Made by a program: the position numbers and the translations under genes | Shown: positions 12,981 to 25,928 of the stretch, in pieces | Layout of the letters: the number at the start of each line of letters is the position of its first letter | How positions within the stretch are numbered: position 1 is the first letter of the stretch | Assembly: GCA_023052935.1 (NCBI GenBank) | Contig: CM041292.1 | Coordinates: 139,142,951 to 139,206,950 of the forward strand | Source of the DNA: Piezodorus guildinii | Lineage: Eukaryota > Arthropoda > Insecta > Hemiptera > Pentatomidae | Reading direction: 5' to 3' | Length of the DNA stretch: 64,000 nucleotides | The notes under the pieces: model-generated | Told to the model about the DNA's origin: nothing | Database searches by the model: none | The model's input: the letters and a program-made list of their open reading frames with translations, nothing else

Positions 12981-15587
12981 TTATGTTGTTTGTTTTCTTT
13001 TCCGAGATATTCTTGTTTTTTGGCTATTTGTTCTTTCCTCTTTTTCATTCTCTCTTCCAGGTTCTCGATTTTCATTACAGTATGCCCTTGATGTTTGTGA
13101 AAAGCTTATAAGATCTTCAGCTGCACTAAGGTTCTGAAACTCTTTTAGCTGGGCAGGAGTTTTAAATTTAGGTCTATTTTGATTTTGAACTTCAGGACTG
13201 AATGTGTTAGTAAATGCTTCTGGTACTGGATATTGATCTGAAGAAATATTTGTGAAGTTTGCTTGCTCGATTATATCATCACACTTAATGTCGGAAGGGT
13301 TCGGGTAACCAGGCTGGGAGAGGTAATCAGGTATATAATTTAATGGAGGAGGGTGAGCACTACTTGTTGGAGGAAGGCTCATTTTCATAGCATTGAACCT
13401 ATACTGCTCTTTGGCTAGTTCTACTTCAGCAATACTCATCATAGGAGTACTAGGATATGAAATTTCTTGTTTTTCATCTTTTAAATAAGTTTTGAGGGAG
13501 AGCGCTTTCCTCTTTTTAAGGGGAAGATGGGAATGCTTATTTTCCTCTTTGATGAGTTCTTCAATTTTGGTATGCAATTCATCCACTTCAGGTTCCCAAA
13601 CCAATAATTTAAGTCCATCAGTTTCCAACAATTCTTTCATTTCTCTTAAAATATTATTGTCTAAATGACCAGAAAATATTTCCAAATCAGGAGGATCTCT
13701 AGGAAGACGAGATAAATTAGTCACTGCAGACTTCCAATTTTTCATAATTGTATTATAATTTTGTGTGCATCGAAAACATGTACACCTAGTGGTCTTAACA
13801 TCTTGTTCAGAAAACAGAGGAAAAAGGAGACTTATCCAAGTATGTCTATTTAGTTTTTCCCAAAATGAAGAAAGTTTTAAATGAAATTTATAGATTTCAT
13901 TATCATTTTTCAATGTGAAATCATGCACAAGACCTCTTTTTTCTGGTGGAGTTTCTTCATTATATTCTGAAGGTTTCTCCATATTACTGAACTCCATAGT
14001 TTTTGTATTGAAACATTCTCCTAAACACTTTTTATCATTAAGCTCTGCTGGATATCTTTGGTTAGTAAATGCTCCATTGAGTTCTCTTAAATGGATGTTT
14101 TCATTGAATTCTTCTAAAGATAATTCTCCATTATGTTCTTCTGAAGATATTTCTTCATTTTTGTCTTGATGTAATATTCCATAATTATGTTTTTTATAAG
14201 GAATATTCATTGGAGTGAAAGGGAAATATTTATTATTTAAAATTCTTTGAGTTCTTGGGACATCAATAGTTTTAGCATCAGTTAAGACTTGTTCTGTATG
14301 AACGAGAGTAAATCTCTGAGCTGAACTATTGTCTTCAATATTTGAACAAGTGCCATAAACCGGTTCTTTTCCTATACAAACTTGCGATTTATTTTGTAAA
14401 TCAAAAATAGCAACTTGCTCAGAAGTGTTACGATAATTTTGATAAGGTTGTGTGTTGGGTATATCCCATGAATAAACAACATTATCTTTTGACTGTGATG
14501 GTTGAGGCTCAAGTTTGATAGCGGGTATGTCAGTTACATCTACATGGGTTGATGGAAGTTCAATCTCAGCGTCCACACCCATTGCACCGCCTTCCCAGAA
14601 GCTATCAACATGGTAGTTCTGATCTTTTTTTATCATTTCTTCACTGTCTATAGTTTGAAAATCATTTTCATCTCCATCCGTGTCTTCTAGAGACATTTCA
14701 TTTTCCAGTTCCAGTTCATTTTTACTATCAGATCTTACAATATGTTTCAACTCAGAAAATGTTTTATTATCGAGATCATTATTCATTATATTTAATAGTA
14801 GACAATCCTCAACATCACTTCTTAGATTGATGAGGGACCAATCATCCACCTAAAACCAAAAATTACTATTACACCACAAAATAACAAAATTCAACAACAC
14901 ATTTATACATGTGTATGGAAACACAAACACGTGGATATATGGATATATATATATATATATATATATATATGACAGTGCAATGCCTAAGTGGTATATATAA
15001 AATTTAGTGCAACAGATTGAGTATATAATATTGTTATGGATGTAAGGTAGTTAATGCATTTATTAAATTGGAAGTTTCTATTTTTAATTAATGAGATGAC
15101 ATACATAATTAAGTCTTTCTTTAGCATTGCACTGATGATATGCATATAGTACAGCAGCAGTTAACAGCATTTATCTTAACACACATAATAGCAAAAGAAT
15201 ACCTTTTCATCAGAAATAAATGAATAATTAGTAGAAACAAATCTGTGGCTATCCAAATCACTCTTTAACTTCGTACCACTAACTGCTTTCAAAAATATCT
15301 GAAAACCATAAGACAATAAAAATTATGTAGTAAATAAATAACACAATAAAAAATATGTAATTCATAAATAATCATTCAGGGAATTTTTCATAAATTATAC
15401 CTTATCACACCATAATCATAAAGAAACAGCCAAGAGAAATAATTTTAATTTAGAAGCATTGGAATAACTGAATATGTAAATTATATTCTTTCTTAAATGC
15501 TTGTGCCATTTTTTTCACGATAGTATAATATTAGTGTGGGGGAGAATTATTAAAATATATTTAAAAACCCTAGAAGATGCTTTTTGA

Positions 15588-15622
<35 letters not shown>

Positions 15623-18600
15623 TGGGTGTGTACATATTTAATATTTTTCTTCAATTAGTAAGTACAATTTAGTGTCATCTTCGATATCAACTTAATCTAT
15701 TAAGTGAACCAGTGTTTATTTTATTCTATTTGTAGTAGACAAATAATTATTTACTGTATATTCACTTCATAATCTGTACTTTCAATTCCTGTGTTAAATA
15801 TATTCTAATGGTTTTTATCTGAATTTTATTCATTATTCAAATAATATCTTAAAAGCCTTTTCCTACTTTTTGGGCATGAATAAAAGAACAATAAAATCTA
15901 AAAACATCACCAAAACATAGTTTTATATTTATAGACTTAACTTCAAGACTCAATAGTAATAGTAATGTGAGGTAGGTCTCGCACTAGTAAAAATATCAGA
16001 AAGAATACTACTTCTTGTGTAGTTCTTTCTACACCTTACAAAGACAACTAAGTACAAATACAATGGTCAACTTCATAGATGTAATGAGAACCTATTTGGC
16101 CATAACAACATTAAGAATAAAAAACTGTTACCAATGTCTAATGAGCATTATGTATATGTTTAAAACTAGTATTATCATAACATTAATTAAAGTAGCCCAA
16201 TCAATTAATAAATAATAAAATAAGGGATAGAGTCCAATATAATTCATTTTTTTTACTTGAGACTACAGATGTTACTCTAACAGTAACTGTATGGTAAATC
16301 ATGTATGTATTTTATTTTATCGTTTGTTTTGTTTTTTTAATTACATTATCTTGAAGAGGGGGGATATGTAGTATACCAATAACTTAGGTAGACTGGATGC
16401 AGAAAAGAGGCAAACATTATTTTAATGAAGATAGATGAGGAAGATGGTTGGGGGTGCGGTCATAAATTAGAAACACACGTTTAAAATAAGTGCTATTTTA
16501 ATTATGTGACGACGTTTCGGCCTACAGTTGACTCTGAGATGCTGTCTAAAGGAGTCTTTAGAGTATTTTAATGAAGAAGTAAAAAATGAAACACTTGGCT
16601 AATTGACCTGTATTGAATTGAAACACTTAACTAATTCAGGCAAGAAACACCATATTGTCAAAAGACAAGAAAAATGAAGAAAATAAATAGTGTTCTTTGA
16701 GAATAATAAGGGTATACTTCAAGTTTGGTGTTATACGATTAACATATTAATAAATTTGAAAAAAATAATAGAAAAATCAAAATAAAACAAACCTCAATTT
16801 TATCGTTAACATCGTATTTAGTCTCCAAGAGAAATTGTGTGATGTTGGTCTCACATTCAGGAATATTTGGGAATATATCTATTAGCATACTACTCAAGGA
16901 AATCTTTTCCTTAAAATCAGGAGGTGGTATCAGCTGGCTTTCTGCCATCAACTGTATTGTTTTTCTTTCTTCAGCACTGCTAATTATTCCCTTCCATAGT
17001 TTGAAAGCAAGCAGATATCTTATGTAAGTAATTACATGGAGAGGTGAACCCGGAGAATCCCTCAGCACTCTTCTGCAACAAACAATCATGATACTATCAA
17101 TAAAGGATTCAAACCAATGTTTTAATGTGAATAAATCAACAATAGGAGACAAGTGGATATTAATTAAAATAATTTATGTATGAAGTAGATAGGTAAATTA
17201 TTTTTAATTTGAAAATAGTATTATTTCAATTATAAAAATTAATTTGACACAAATAAAATAACTGATTGAATAAAACAAGATGAAAAAATCTGGTGCGCGC
17301 AACGCACGACTTTCACTTACCTCCTTGTTAAAATCAATTTAAGAATTTTTAAACACAGTTAGAGACGTATTAAGCTGTAAAATTATCCCAAAGAACTCTT
17401 TCCTTTTTTTGAATATTTCATTGTAGTCCGTATGTAGATAATAAAGGATAAGGTGGTTCGGGAGGCAGTCGATGAATCATTACAAAAATATTGAAAACTA
17501 TTGGGTTGCAACACATGTACAAACTCCGAACAAATGGTAGTCTGTAGTATTGGGTTGATGCAAAATTAATGCAGGTTTTTAGTAGGTATTGTAAATACGC
17601 CATATCTTTACTTTAACCATATATATTTAATCAAAATAATTTCCATCTGAATCAATGCACTTTTGCCAACGTTCAACAAGCTTTCTTATTCCACCAGAAA
17701 AAAAATCCGAATCCCTGGACTCAATGAAATCACGAAAAGAATTTCCAATGTCGTCCTGGTTTTGAAAATTTTTCTCCCTCAAAAAGTTGTCCAGATGCCT
17801 GAAAAAGTGGAAGTCTGTAGGAGAGAGGTCAGGTGAATAAGGCGGATGTTGGAGAACTTCGTAGCCCAACTCGTGCAGTCGTCGAAGCGTTGGTTGTGCA
17901 ACGTGTGGTCTGGCGTTACCGTGGAGCAGGATCGGCCCCTTCCGATTCATCAATGCTGGGCAAAGACGTTGCAATTTTTGAGTTCCGAGTTCCGCCGCCA
18001 TTTCTCGTGTGGTTTTGGTTGGGTCTTCTTCCACTTTTGACCTCAGCTGGTCGTTGTCCAGAGCAAGATGACGGCCCCGACCTTCCTTGTCTTCGAGGTC
18101 GAAATCTCCTCTGCGAAACTTCTGGAACCAACGCTGCATCGTGCACTCATTAATAGCCCCCTGACCCCACACTTCATTAATATTACGAGCCGTTTGCGCA
18201 GCGCTGCGCCCTAATTTAAATTCGTAAAAATAAATTTGACGAAAATCGCACTTTGACATTTTCGATTCAAGACCTTTGAACACACTGAACAAAACGATTT
18301 TACTAAACAAATTCATGGTGAAAGAGAGGGTATTAGATAAGGTTTGTTTTGGTATAATAATGATCAATGTTAGGATTAGCTTTGTTTACACAATTGGAAT
18401 TAAGATATTGCAATAGAGGAAACCTGCATTAATTTTGCATCAACCCAATAGATATACCAAGGGAATAAATATGGGAGGTGTGGTAGAACTTCATACTCCA
18501 ACTCCTTTAATTTATTCACTGTCAGTATCGGAACAAGAGGTAGGTTTTCCTATTACTAGATAGGAAAAATGAATAACCTTTTTTTGGGATAGGGATAAAA

Positions 18601-21600
18601 TGGGAAAACTTTTTTAAATGGAGATTCTCTACGGCATGTGCCTAGGAGGCTGATTGGCATCGATTGTTATACATGATCTACTTTTTTTTACAAGTTATTA
18701 CGTGCCCGAGACATGGTTCATCTCCTGAAATATCAAATGCTGAGGTTTTGAGCTCATGTAGAACTCAGGAATTTAGCTTTTTTTCTTTTCCTTCAATTAT
18801 AAATGCCAGGAAACTGTTAAATTACTTGTGCTTAGCTCTGAAGCAAGTTTTCTTCCTGTTTTATAAGGGTCTTCTTCCACAGCTTCCTCAAGACCACCAC
18901 CCATGAGTGAGCCAATGATGGATGGTTCTTTCATTAAAACTTCCTTCACCAAATCCATGATTAATATTTCATGCTGACTGGCTAATCAGTAAAAAAACAA
19001 AAAACAATTGGACAAACAAATCTTTCTAATATTGCATGTTTCAAAGGGCATGCATGATTTAAACTATACCAAAATCTGTATGTCTACTAGGTGTAACAAG
19101 TGTAATCTTGAAAATAAAGAACACTCTAGCGCACTGAAAATGTTTAAAGATGACAAACTAGAGAATTTATTTAATGAAGACCCATGTCAAACACTAGCTG
19201 AACTTGGAAAAAATCATTACTAATGTATGACACAATAGTTTCGAAATGTTTGAAAGCATTAGGAATGATCCAGAAACAAGGAGATTGAGTGGTTTATGTA
19301 TTGAAAACAAAACATATATTTTTGAATGTGTGGATTGCTCCTTTATCAGAAGAAAAAGATCAGAAACAGCTTTTGGCACCATGTTGACTATTCATGAAAA
19401 ATGGATAAAGCAAGAAAATGATAAGTATAAAAATTGTAGAGTAAGCCCGGCCATGCGTCAATCCATGGTATGAAGCTTTATTGGTATTTGGTAGTATCAA
19501 CATGGTGTAATTTATTATAATCTGCTCAAAATGGATTGAAAAAGCACTTATTTTCACAAAAAACAGCAAGAACTTATTCAAGGTCCTAATAAATCAGTTT
19601 CTGACTGGATTCCAAGTTATAATTCCAGGTTTGTCTAATGCCAAAAATTGGCTAATGATGTACCAATACTTCTATTTAGCAGGTGTTGGTATCATTTAGA
19701 AAATTTGTATCCAAATTGCGTATATTATAATGTTACTTCCAACTGATTCTGAAAATCACTTTAACTTAATAATATTTTAACTATTATTCACAACTGTCTT
19801 CCTGATAAGAAGTAACAAAGACACAGAATGCTATCAATGTGACCCATGGTTAATTCCTCTACAAATCTGTCATATCATAACAAAGTGCAATGAAGTGCTT
19901 AGGCCTAGGTAATGCTCAATCACCAGGTTTTTCCTCCTAGTTTAGGGTAACCACTTAGAAGAGGATTGGAATGCCTTTATATATTTTAGACCTATTTTCA
20001 GTTGATTTAAAAATTGAATAAATATTTCTTGGCAAAGTCATTGGTTTATACAGAAATTATATATAGTGTGGCACAGTTAAGAAACAACCAAAAGAGGGTG
20101 TGAGGATATATTTTAAAATAATTATTGTATTTAAAAGTTACCAACCTAAATATTAGATCACTGAGCTCCCAAGAATCCTTATTAATCATCTTTGCTTTGA
20201 GAATAGTATCAAGGATATGAACGTGAGAAGAGCCTAAAATGAATTTAAAATGTTAAAAATATGAAGACCACAAATTAAATAAAAAATGAACAAATCAAAA
20301 ATTTAGATTAACTCACCAAAATAAATAAACAAACTAGATGTAATCTTACTTGCGATATTTTGCAAACTTTCTGTCCCAGACCTAAAGGAAAAAAAGATAC
20401 AATTACTAACCCTGTACATAACAAAAATCTCAATAATTTAATTGAACGCCTGATGTAATGCACTTCTATTTAAAAACTTATTTTGAGTAGAAAAATAATT
20501 AAATGAAGTGATATAATACCTAGATGTCTTAATTTCCATATCCAAATATAATGCCATAAGATCTGACATTTTGGCCAGAAATGAAGAAGAGTCTAAGCGC
20601 TGAAAAATAATACTAATTTACTCAACTTATCAAAATATTTTTTTCAATAAAAATCTAAAATCAGATAATATTAACAAAAGAAATATTATAATTAGATATG
20701 ACAAAAATACAAAACATTGTCTATCAAATTTAGTAGAATAATTTTATTTTTATGATGACAAGAATTTTCCTTTATACGTGGGTGAATCATAAAGGAGACT
20801 TTTTGTCCTGGAAGCCCAGTGAAGGTGCGGGAATGTTCCCGCGTTTAGAGGTGTTGGGTAGGGATGCCAGGAGTGGGGAAGCAGGCGGGCGCTTCCTATC
20901 GAACTCACAAGTTATCGTCGTGATGATGTCTGAGCAGTATGTATCTCCCTCGATTGGGCAACGTATTATCATCAAATTTCTTGCTGCTGAAGGCGTAAAA
21001 CCGGCTGAAATCTTGAGAAGGTTGACTGTACAGTTCGGGGAAGAGACACTTTCTCGTGCCAGAGTGTTTGCATGGCATAAACAGTTTGTGGAGGGTCGTG
21101 ATTGTGTTCATAATGAAAGCAATGACCGCAGACCCCGCTCCAGCATCACAGCAGACAACATCAGCCGCATTCGACAGCTTATTGAAGGTGACATACGTCC
21201 AACCACCAGGGCCATTGCAAGTGAGGTTGGGATAAGGGATAAGCTATGGAAGCACTTTTTCCATACTCACAGAGGAGCTAGGGTTTCGTAAGGTGTGTGC
21301 CAGGTGGGTTCCTCAACTTCTCACAGCTGAGTAGAAGCTGAACCGTTTACAGGTCTGTGAAGGTCTTCTTGCAAGATTTCAGGCTGAGGGAGCCTCATTT
21401 CTCACTCAACTTATCACCTGTGATGAAACTTGGATGCACCATTACACCCCTGATTCAAAACAAGCGAGTATGGAGTGGAGACAGAAAGGGGAACCTGGAC
21501 CAGTGAAAGCCAAGTCACGGCTGTCAGCTGGGAAAGTTTAGGCTTCTGTGTTTTTTGACCAGCGTGGCTTGCTGCATCTTGATTTTTTTGCATGAACGCA

Positions 21601-24012
21601 GGACTATCAATGCCGCATACTACTGCGACATTTTGAATGAAGTCAGACTTGCATATCGCCGCAAAAGAAGGGATCTACTGATGAGAGAAGTGATTCTTCT
21701 TCAGGACAATGCTTGCCTGAATACTGTGACCCTGACAAGATAAAAATTGGAGCAACTGGGCTGGGAGACACTGGAACACCCTCCCTACAGTCCAGACTTA
21801 TCACCACGTGACTTTCACCTGTTTAGTCTACTCAAGGAAGCTTAGGGAGGTCAGAGATTCTTCAGCGACGATGAGGTTGAAGCCTACGTGCTCAAGTGGA
21901 TAAAGACACAACCTACTTCATTCTATGAGCACGGGATTGGGAAATTACCTATGCGCTGGGAAAAATGTATTTCCAAATTAGGAATCTGTGTTGAAAAATG
22001 AGGTGTACTTTTCTTTGTGTTCAAAGTAAAAATAAAAAAAATTAAAAATAAGTCTCATTTATATTTGAATCACCCACGTATTAATAATTGTTAGTCAGAC
22101 AGTTAATGAGGGCAAAAATGATACAGGCAGGCTAATAAGAATCAGCAAAGTAAGAAGTGGTATTAAAAGAAAAATAGCTACAACAATGTAAGATATTTTT
22201 TCAAAAAGTTATACAAATCATGCATTTTTTTCTAACCATTATGGAGCTAATTAAAATTTAAAATCTACTTACCAATTTTAATTCGGAAAATGACATGTGA
22301 AAAAATATCATTACTTCTGAAATGGACGTTTTAAGTTTGGTAGCTCTGATCGGTTCAGAATAACATTCTTTAACAGACTCACAAACATTTCTGAAAGATG
22401 AAAATATAGCTTTATGAAAATTATGCTAAAAATGAATAAAGAATCATGAGACATTACAAAATGCTTAATACTTTAACTTGATATAAAATATTTATTCACA
22501 GAGATTAACAGAAATGAATCAATAAAAAACAAGTTAAGAATAAAATCTGGCTTTAGAAGCATTAAGCTAACATTAAACTTTTTTTCTGATTGTAGAAAAA
22601 AATAAAGTGTGTTATCATTTTAAATATCAATAGTTGGCCATAGAGATTCAGGAGGAAATTTTTCCAGGTCCAGGTCAGTGAAAGAAGAACAATCTAATAG
22701 TTTTAATTATTTATTGTTTTGTCAACATTTGGGAGCACATTGTGGAAAATCATCAGGGCTCCTACGAAGACAGCAAGGACAAGATTGATATTGATTGCCA
22801 CAAGCACTAATGTCATCCTACATTATCATTCATTAAGTGTTGATCATTTTAATATAAATAAATATCTTATCATATTCAGGGAAGGTCTAAGCACTTTATA
22901 ATATTATATACTTTTCATAACTACCATAACATGATAATGGGTTTTCTTGCTCTACTGAGTTTGATCGTATCTTAAAAATTGACGCTGAAGCATAGGCCTG
23001 AATAATAAAAACTATTCTTTAGTAAGAATTATGGAAAGATGAAAGACTTTGGTGGGATCCACTTATTATGAGGCTATATATCATAGAAGAAGTGAAATCA
23101 TTCATATACTGGTGGAATGTAATCACTTAGCTAGGAAACAAGTTAGAAACAGTAAATGGGGTTTGTTCGTCTGTATCCATTATGGAAGAACAAGAAACTC
23201 TCCAAGATAAAAAAAACTAAGGCTACTTAAAACTGTGGATCTAATCCTGCTATAAGTGATAAATCATGGAAGGTAACTCAAACTATTAGCCGACTTTATC
23301 CAACCTTTCTAAACAATAGTCCAAGAGAATCTCTAAGCGCTGTGGAGAATCACAGAACAGCATCCTATTCATTTAAATGATTAAAACCATACGCATATTT
23401 TTAAATACTCCATCTAAATCATAAAGGAATCTATTTTGATAAAAAAAAAACATTCCCCTTCTCATCATAAAAGGAATTAACTTAAATCCTCTTCTTACAT
23501 TTTATAAAATTGTATCTTAGGCTTAGTTAGAATACAAAGATCTCCATTCCATAATAAATATTTTATATCAAATACTCTCTCAGTAAGGAAATCCTTTTCC
23601 TTCATAATGTTCTTTAAGGAAAATAGCCAACTATCAATTGTTAAACTCCACAAAACTTACTTATGATAAAAATTCATCAACATTTCGAGGCTTCTTATAT
23701 TTTCATATGTCATATCTTCATGACATAGCTTCATAAATTCAGCTATCCATGGGAATGTGTTAATTAAATTTAAATGGCATGGTGTTAGTGCTGAAGATTG
23801 GAGGGGAGTTGAAGGTATAGATTCTGAAACAATAAATCAGTATAGATACACTAATTTAGATATAGTGGTATCAAATATGATTATTCAAAGTCATTCAAAA
23901 GTTTAGAAAGCAGTTTACAAAACACGTAATGCTTACGGTGTTCATCTGAATAAGCAGCATTCTTAATCCCGTTATTAGGAATCAAGGTATCTTGAGAGAT
24001 TTCCGTCATCAT
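12981..24012 (-). CDS. Gene A: unknown 933-residue nuclear-type protein, nine exons
   Basis: Exons: 23937-24012, 23661-23823, 22273-22390, 20520-20599, 20350-20381, 20146-20233, 16793-17072, 15203-15298 and 12981-14849. All junctions are GT-AG and all phases agree; 2802 bases give 933 codons plus stop, starting MMTEISQDT. Residues 1-311 are mostly helical with hydrophobic periodicity (for example NTFPWIAEFMKLCHEDM). The last exon (residues 312-933) is acidic and low-complexity, with a TRCTCFRC cysteine cluster at about 664-672, the basic PLKKRK at 754-759, the conserved EISYPSTPMMSIAEVEL at 773-789, proline-rich DNA after that, and a basic SRKRKQTT end. There is no signal peptide or membrane segment. 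Gene B, 20.5 kb upstream, is a paralogue. I do not recognise the family. A nuclear role is inferred only from the basic stretches. Confidence 0.82.
14936..14972. repeat. (TA)n microsatellite in gene A intron 8
   Basis: A GGATATAT start followed by about 14 TA units, within the short intron between exons 8 and 9. Confidence 0.85.
15590..15632. repeat. (GT)n microsatellite in gene A intron 7
   Basis: About 14 GT units followed by GGGTGTGGGTGTG. Confidence 0.85.
17289..17440 (+). repeat. Family-X repeat, 5'-end fragment
   Basis: Carries the TCTGGTGCGCGCAACGCACG end followed by CTTTCACTTACC and about 100 further bases that match the beginnings of copies 1 and 2. The 3' part is absent. It lies in gene A intron 6. 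Confidence 0.6.
17440..18540 (-). mobile_element. Outer mariner relic, split by an inner mariner
   Basis: On the minus strand, the sequence right of the inner element reads LKELEYEVLPHPP, the mariner motif before the third catalytic aspartate. The sequence left of it continues with a D-Y-H-L-F-like stretch (17500-17545). The two halves are separated by the 899-bp inner mariner, which entered at a TA. The rest of this copy is heavily decayed and its ends were not located. Confidence 0.6.
17550..18448 (-). mobile_element. Inner mariner, internally deleted (899 bp)
   Basis: Perfect terminal inverted repeats beginning TTGGGTTGATGCAAAATTAA, flanked by TA on both sides. A single frame (17627-18367) keeps the N-terminal helix-turn-helix region (FRQIYFYEFKLGRSAAQTAR, then TMQRWFQKF) and the C-terminal catalytic region (HELGYEVLQHPPYSPDLSPT). 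About 400 bp between MAAELGT and the HDNARPH box are deleted, removing the first catalytic aspartate. The second aspartate is glycine (LLHGNARPH). The element therefore cannot encode an active transposase, but it keeps ends that could be mobilised in trans. It lies in gene A intron 6. Confidence 0.9.
18640..18960 (-). mobile_element. Mariner transposase N-terminal relic
   Basis: The minus strand reads AVEEDPYKTGRKLASELSTS followed by NLTVSWHL, matching the second helix-turn-helix of mariner transposases (EEDP.KT.R.LA..L.VS..TVSRHL). It breaks off after a stop. No inverted repeats were found. Confidence 0.6.
19000..19640 (+). mobile_element. Decayed mariner relic
   Basis: Shifting plus-strand frames give NEDPCQTLAELG, then LKALGMIQKQG, then a HEKWI segment in place of GDEKWI, then GIWWYQHGVIYYNLLK. 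This is the mauritiana-type mariner order. There are multiple stops and frameshifts, and the catalytic second half is missing. Gene A intron 6. Confidence 0.65.
20146..20599 (-). other. Gene A exons 4-6 cluster
   Basis: Three small exons (80, 32 and 88 bp) encode the MSDLMALYLDMEIKTS helix and the ILDTILKAKMINKDSWELSD helix. The gene B counterparts are 83, 65 and 88 bp with the same phases, which supports the exon calls. Confidence 0.8.
20775..22080 (+). mobile_element. Near full-length mariner, defective
   Basis: Ends pair as imperfect inverted repeats starting ACGTGGGTGA(A/T)TCA, with TA at the borders; about 1.3 kb. The transposase reads from EQYVSPSIGQRIIIKFLAAE through an FGEETLSRARVFAWHKQF helix, then shifts frame near 21240. 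All three catalytic positions can be read: TCDETW near 21420, LLQDNA near 21705, and YSPDLSPRDFH near 21790. Stops at about 21330, 21540, 21595 and later, plus frameshifts, kill it. It belongs to a different subfamily from the TTGGGTTG mariners. It lies in gene A intron 3. Confidence 0.85.
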
Positions 24013-24099
24013 CGGAAAATAGTAAACACTACGATTGGAATTTCAGTTTCAGTACATTATAAACCGAACAACATAAAGAGAGAGCTCATAACCTTAAGT

Positions 24100-24838
24100 A
24101 CACTAACAAAACCAAGAAAGAACCTCCAAGTTAAAATCGATGGCAATGGATCCAAACATCGATGTTTGGTCAAATTCCACTTAATGTTTTCTTGAAGTTG
24201 TAAATTCAATGACGATATAATCAAATCATCTAAACAATTAACCACGTAGAAAAAATATGACTTAAGAGCCCACAAATCCACTTTTCTAGGCCCGGGTCTG
24301 TGTGCCGGTGACGGATCTATTCAACAAAGAGATATAAAATAAGATGCGATAACAATTTTTTTCTGACAAATACCATTTTAGTTTCACTCACCTATATATT
24401 GATTTTTTTCAGTCAAATTCATAATTTTTTCAATATAATTTATTATTTTTTCAACCAATTTCATAATTTCTATAACTAAATTCATAATTTCTTCAACCGA
24501 TTTCATACTTTATTAAAAATGATAGTTCATATTCATTATACCTTTGGGTGGTTTGGATATCAGGAAATCATACAACAGAAAATGTTGAAAGGGAATGTTT
24601 TTGGAATTGAAAGATTGGATGGAATTGAAAGGATTGGAAACGAAAGGGGTAATTTTTTAAATAAAATTACCTGTTTTTAGAACTAAAATTTAATCAATTA
24701 GTACTGAAACTTACAAAAAATTAAATTAAACAATGAACTTATTAAAACACCATTTACGGTACACAAAAAACACCGCAAATTATTACACAATGGTTTATTA
24801 TTTCCAAATAACTATATAAGGGTATAACTGTTTATATA
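24100..24838. other. 5' flank of gene A, nothing recognised
   Basis: AT-rich, with short direct repeats of TTTCATAATTTCT.CAA around 24410-24515. The gene A promoter should lie just above 24012, but no clear core motif was identified. Confidence 0.3.
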
Positions 24839-25758
24839 TTGGGTTGTGTCACATGAAATGTCCGTTTTCAAGGTAAAGAATTTTTATTAAAAATACGATA
24901 TGAAAACAAGATTATTTTATTCGAAGTATTTACCTTCTTTTTCTACACATTTTTCCTAACGTGACACCAACTTTTTTATCTCTGAACTAAAAAACTCTGA
25001 GCTTTGAAGTGAAACAAAATCTGAAAACGCACTTTTCACTTGATCATCATTTTCAAAAAGTTTTCTTTTGATGAAGTTGTCTAAATTCCTGAACAGGTGG
25101 TAATCTGTTGGAGACAAGCCGGGAGAATATGGTGGGTGCGGAAGAACTTCGTAGCCTCGTTCTTTCAAGCAAAGAAACGCAAGTCTCAAGGAGTTTCAAT
25201 TGCTGCCGCTCAGTGAGATCATGAGGTACCCACGTATCGAGCTTTTTTTACTTTCCCAATACACTTTAAATGTCTGGAAACGGTAGATGCACTTGCGTTG
25301 TGACTGAGAGTCCTTTAACTGTTTGGTAGGGGTTTCCTTCTACTACATGTTTGAGAACATCGTTGTCTATTACGGACGGAGGTCTTCCTTGGGGCAAGTT
25401 TTCCAAGTCGGTATCCCCAGCTGAAAACATAGCAAACCAACGGCGAATGGTCCGTTCATTAACACTCCCTTCCCCAAACGCCTTGCAAATATTTCTAGCG
25501 GCCTCAGCTGTTGAATGACCGAGTTTAAACTCGTACAAAAATATTACTCGAAAATCGCGTGTTTCCATGTTCATATTTGGAGGTATACTAAAAAGTGGGT
25601 AATTGTTTGGGAAGCTAATGGTTACAACACAAAGGTAGATGATTAGTAACTGTTTACTTTAAATATGTAAATATTCGGAAGAAAACAACAGAGACCTGCA
25701 AAATCCTTTATGTATTTCAGAAACTATAAAAACGGACATTTCATTTGAAACAACCCAA
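24839..25758 (-). mobile_element. Mariner, internally deleted (920 bp)
   Basis: Inverted repeats: TTGGGTTGTGTCACATGAAA on the left, TTGGGTTGTTTCAAATGAAA read inward from the right, and TA at both borders. The N-terminal frame (25266-25574) has FRVIFLYEFKLGHSTAEAAR and RTIRRWFAMFSAGD; the C-terminal frame (24956-25189) has ERGYEVLPHPPYSPGLSPTD. The middle of the transposase is deleted or scrambled. It is related to, but distinct from, the element at 17550. Confidence 0.88.
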
Positions 25759-25760
25759 TA

Positions 25761-25928
25761 AGTTAACGTACGCCGCTGTGAAGTATAAAAGGAACGCGGA
25801 TAAAGAACCACACTCGTATAGACTGAAAACAGAACTGGCTTTATTCCGTCTTAATGTATACATTAAGGGTCTTGTTTACAACTAACAATAGTGTTATGCC
25901 TAATACGGTCATACTCGCGTTCTTAACT
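25761..25928 (-). repeat. LTR of an errantivirus-like gypsy element
   Basis: Bounded by AGTTAA and TTAACT inverted ends. Read on the minus strand it has AATAAA near the middle, and immediately before it is an AGTAGGGGGGA polypurine tract (25929-25939). AGTTA-type ends are typical of insect gypsy/17.6-class LTRs. The right TIR and TA of the adjacent mariner abut it exactly. Only one LTR is present. Confidence 0.55.

Noticed and set aside
12797..13075. Lysine-rich frame overlapping the end of gene A
   Set aside because: It is out of frame with the gene A terminal exon, which itself ends in a sensible basic tail; no splice signal links to it.
13915..14169. Open frame antisense to the gene A last exon
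   Set aside because: It is a shadow of the acidic, repetitive coding sequence on the other strand with no motif.
16490..16570. GACGACGTTTCGGCC segment reminiscent of Penelope-like elements
   Set aside because: No reverse transcriptase, GIY-YIG or hammerhead core could be found nearby.
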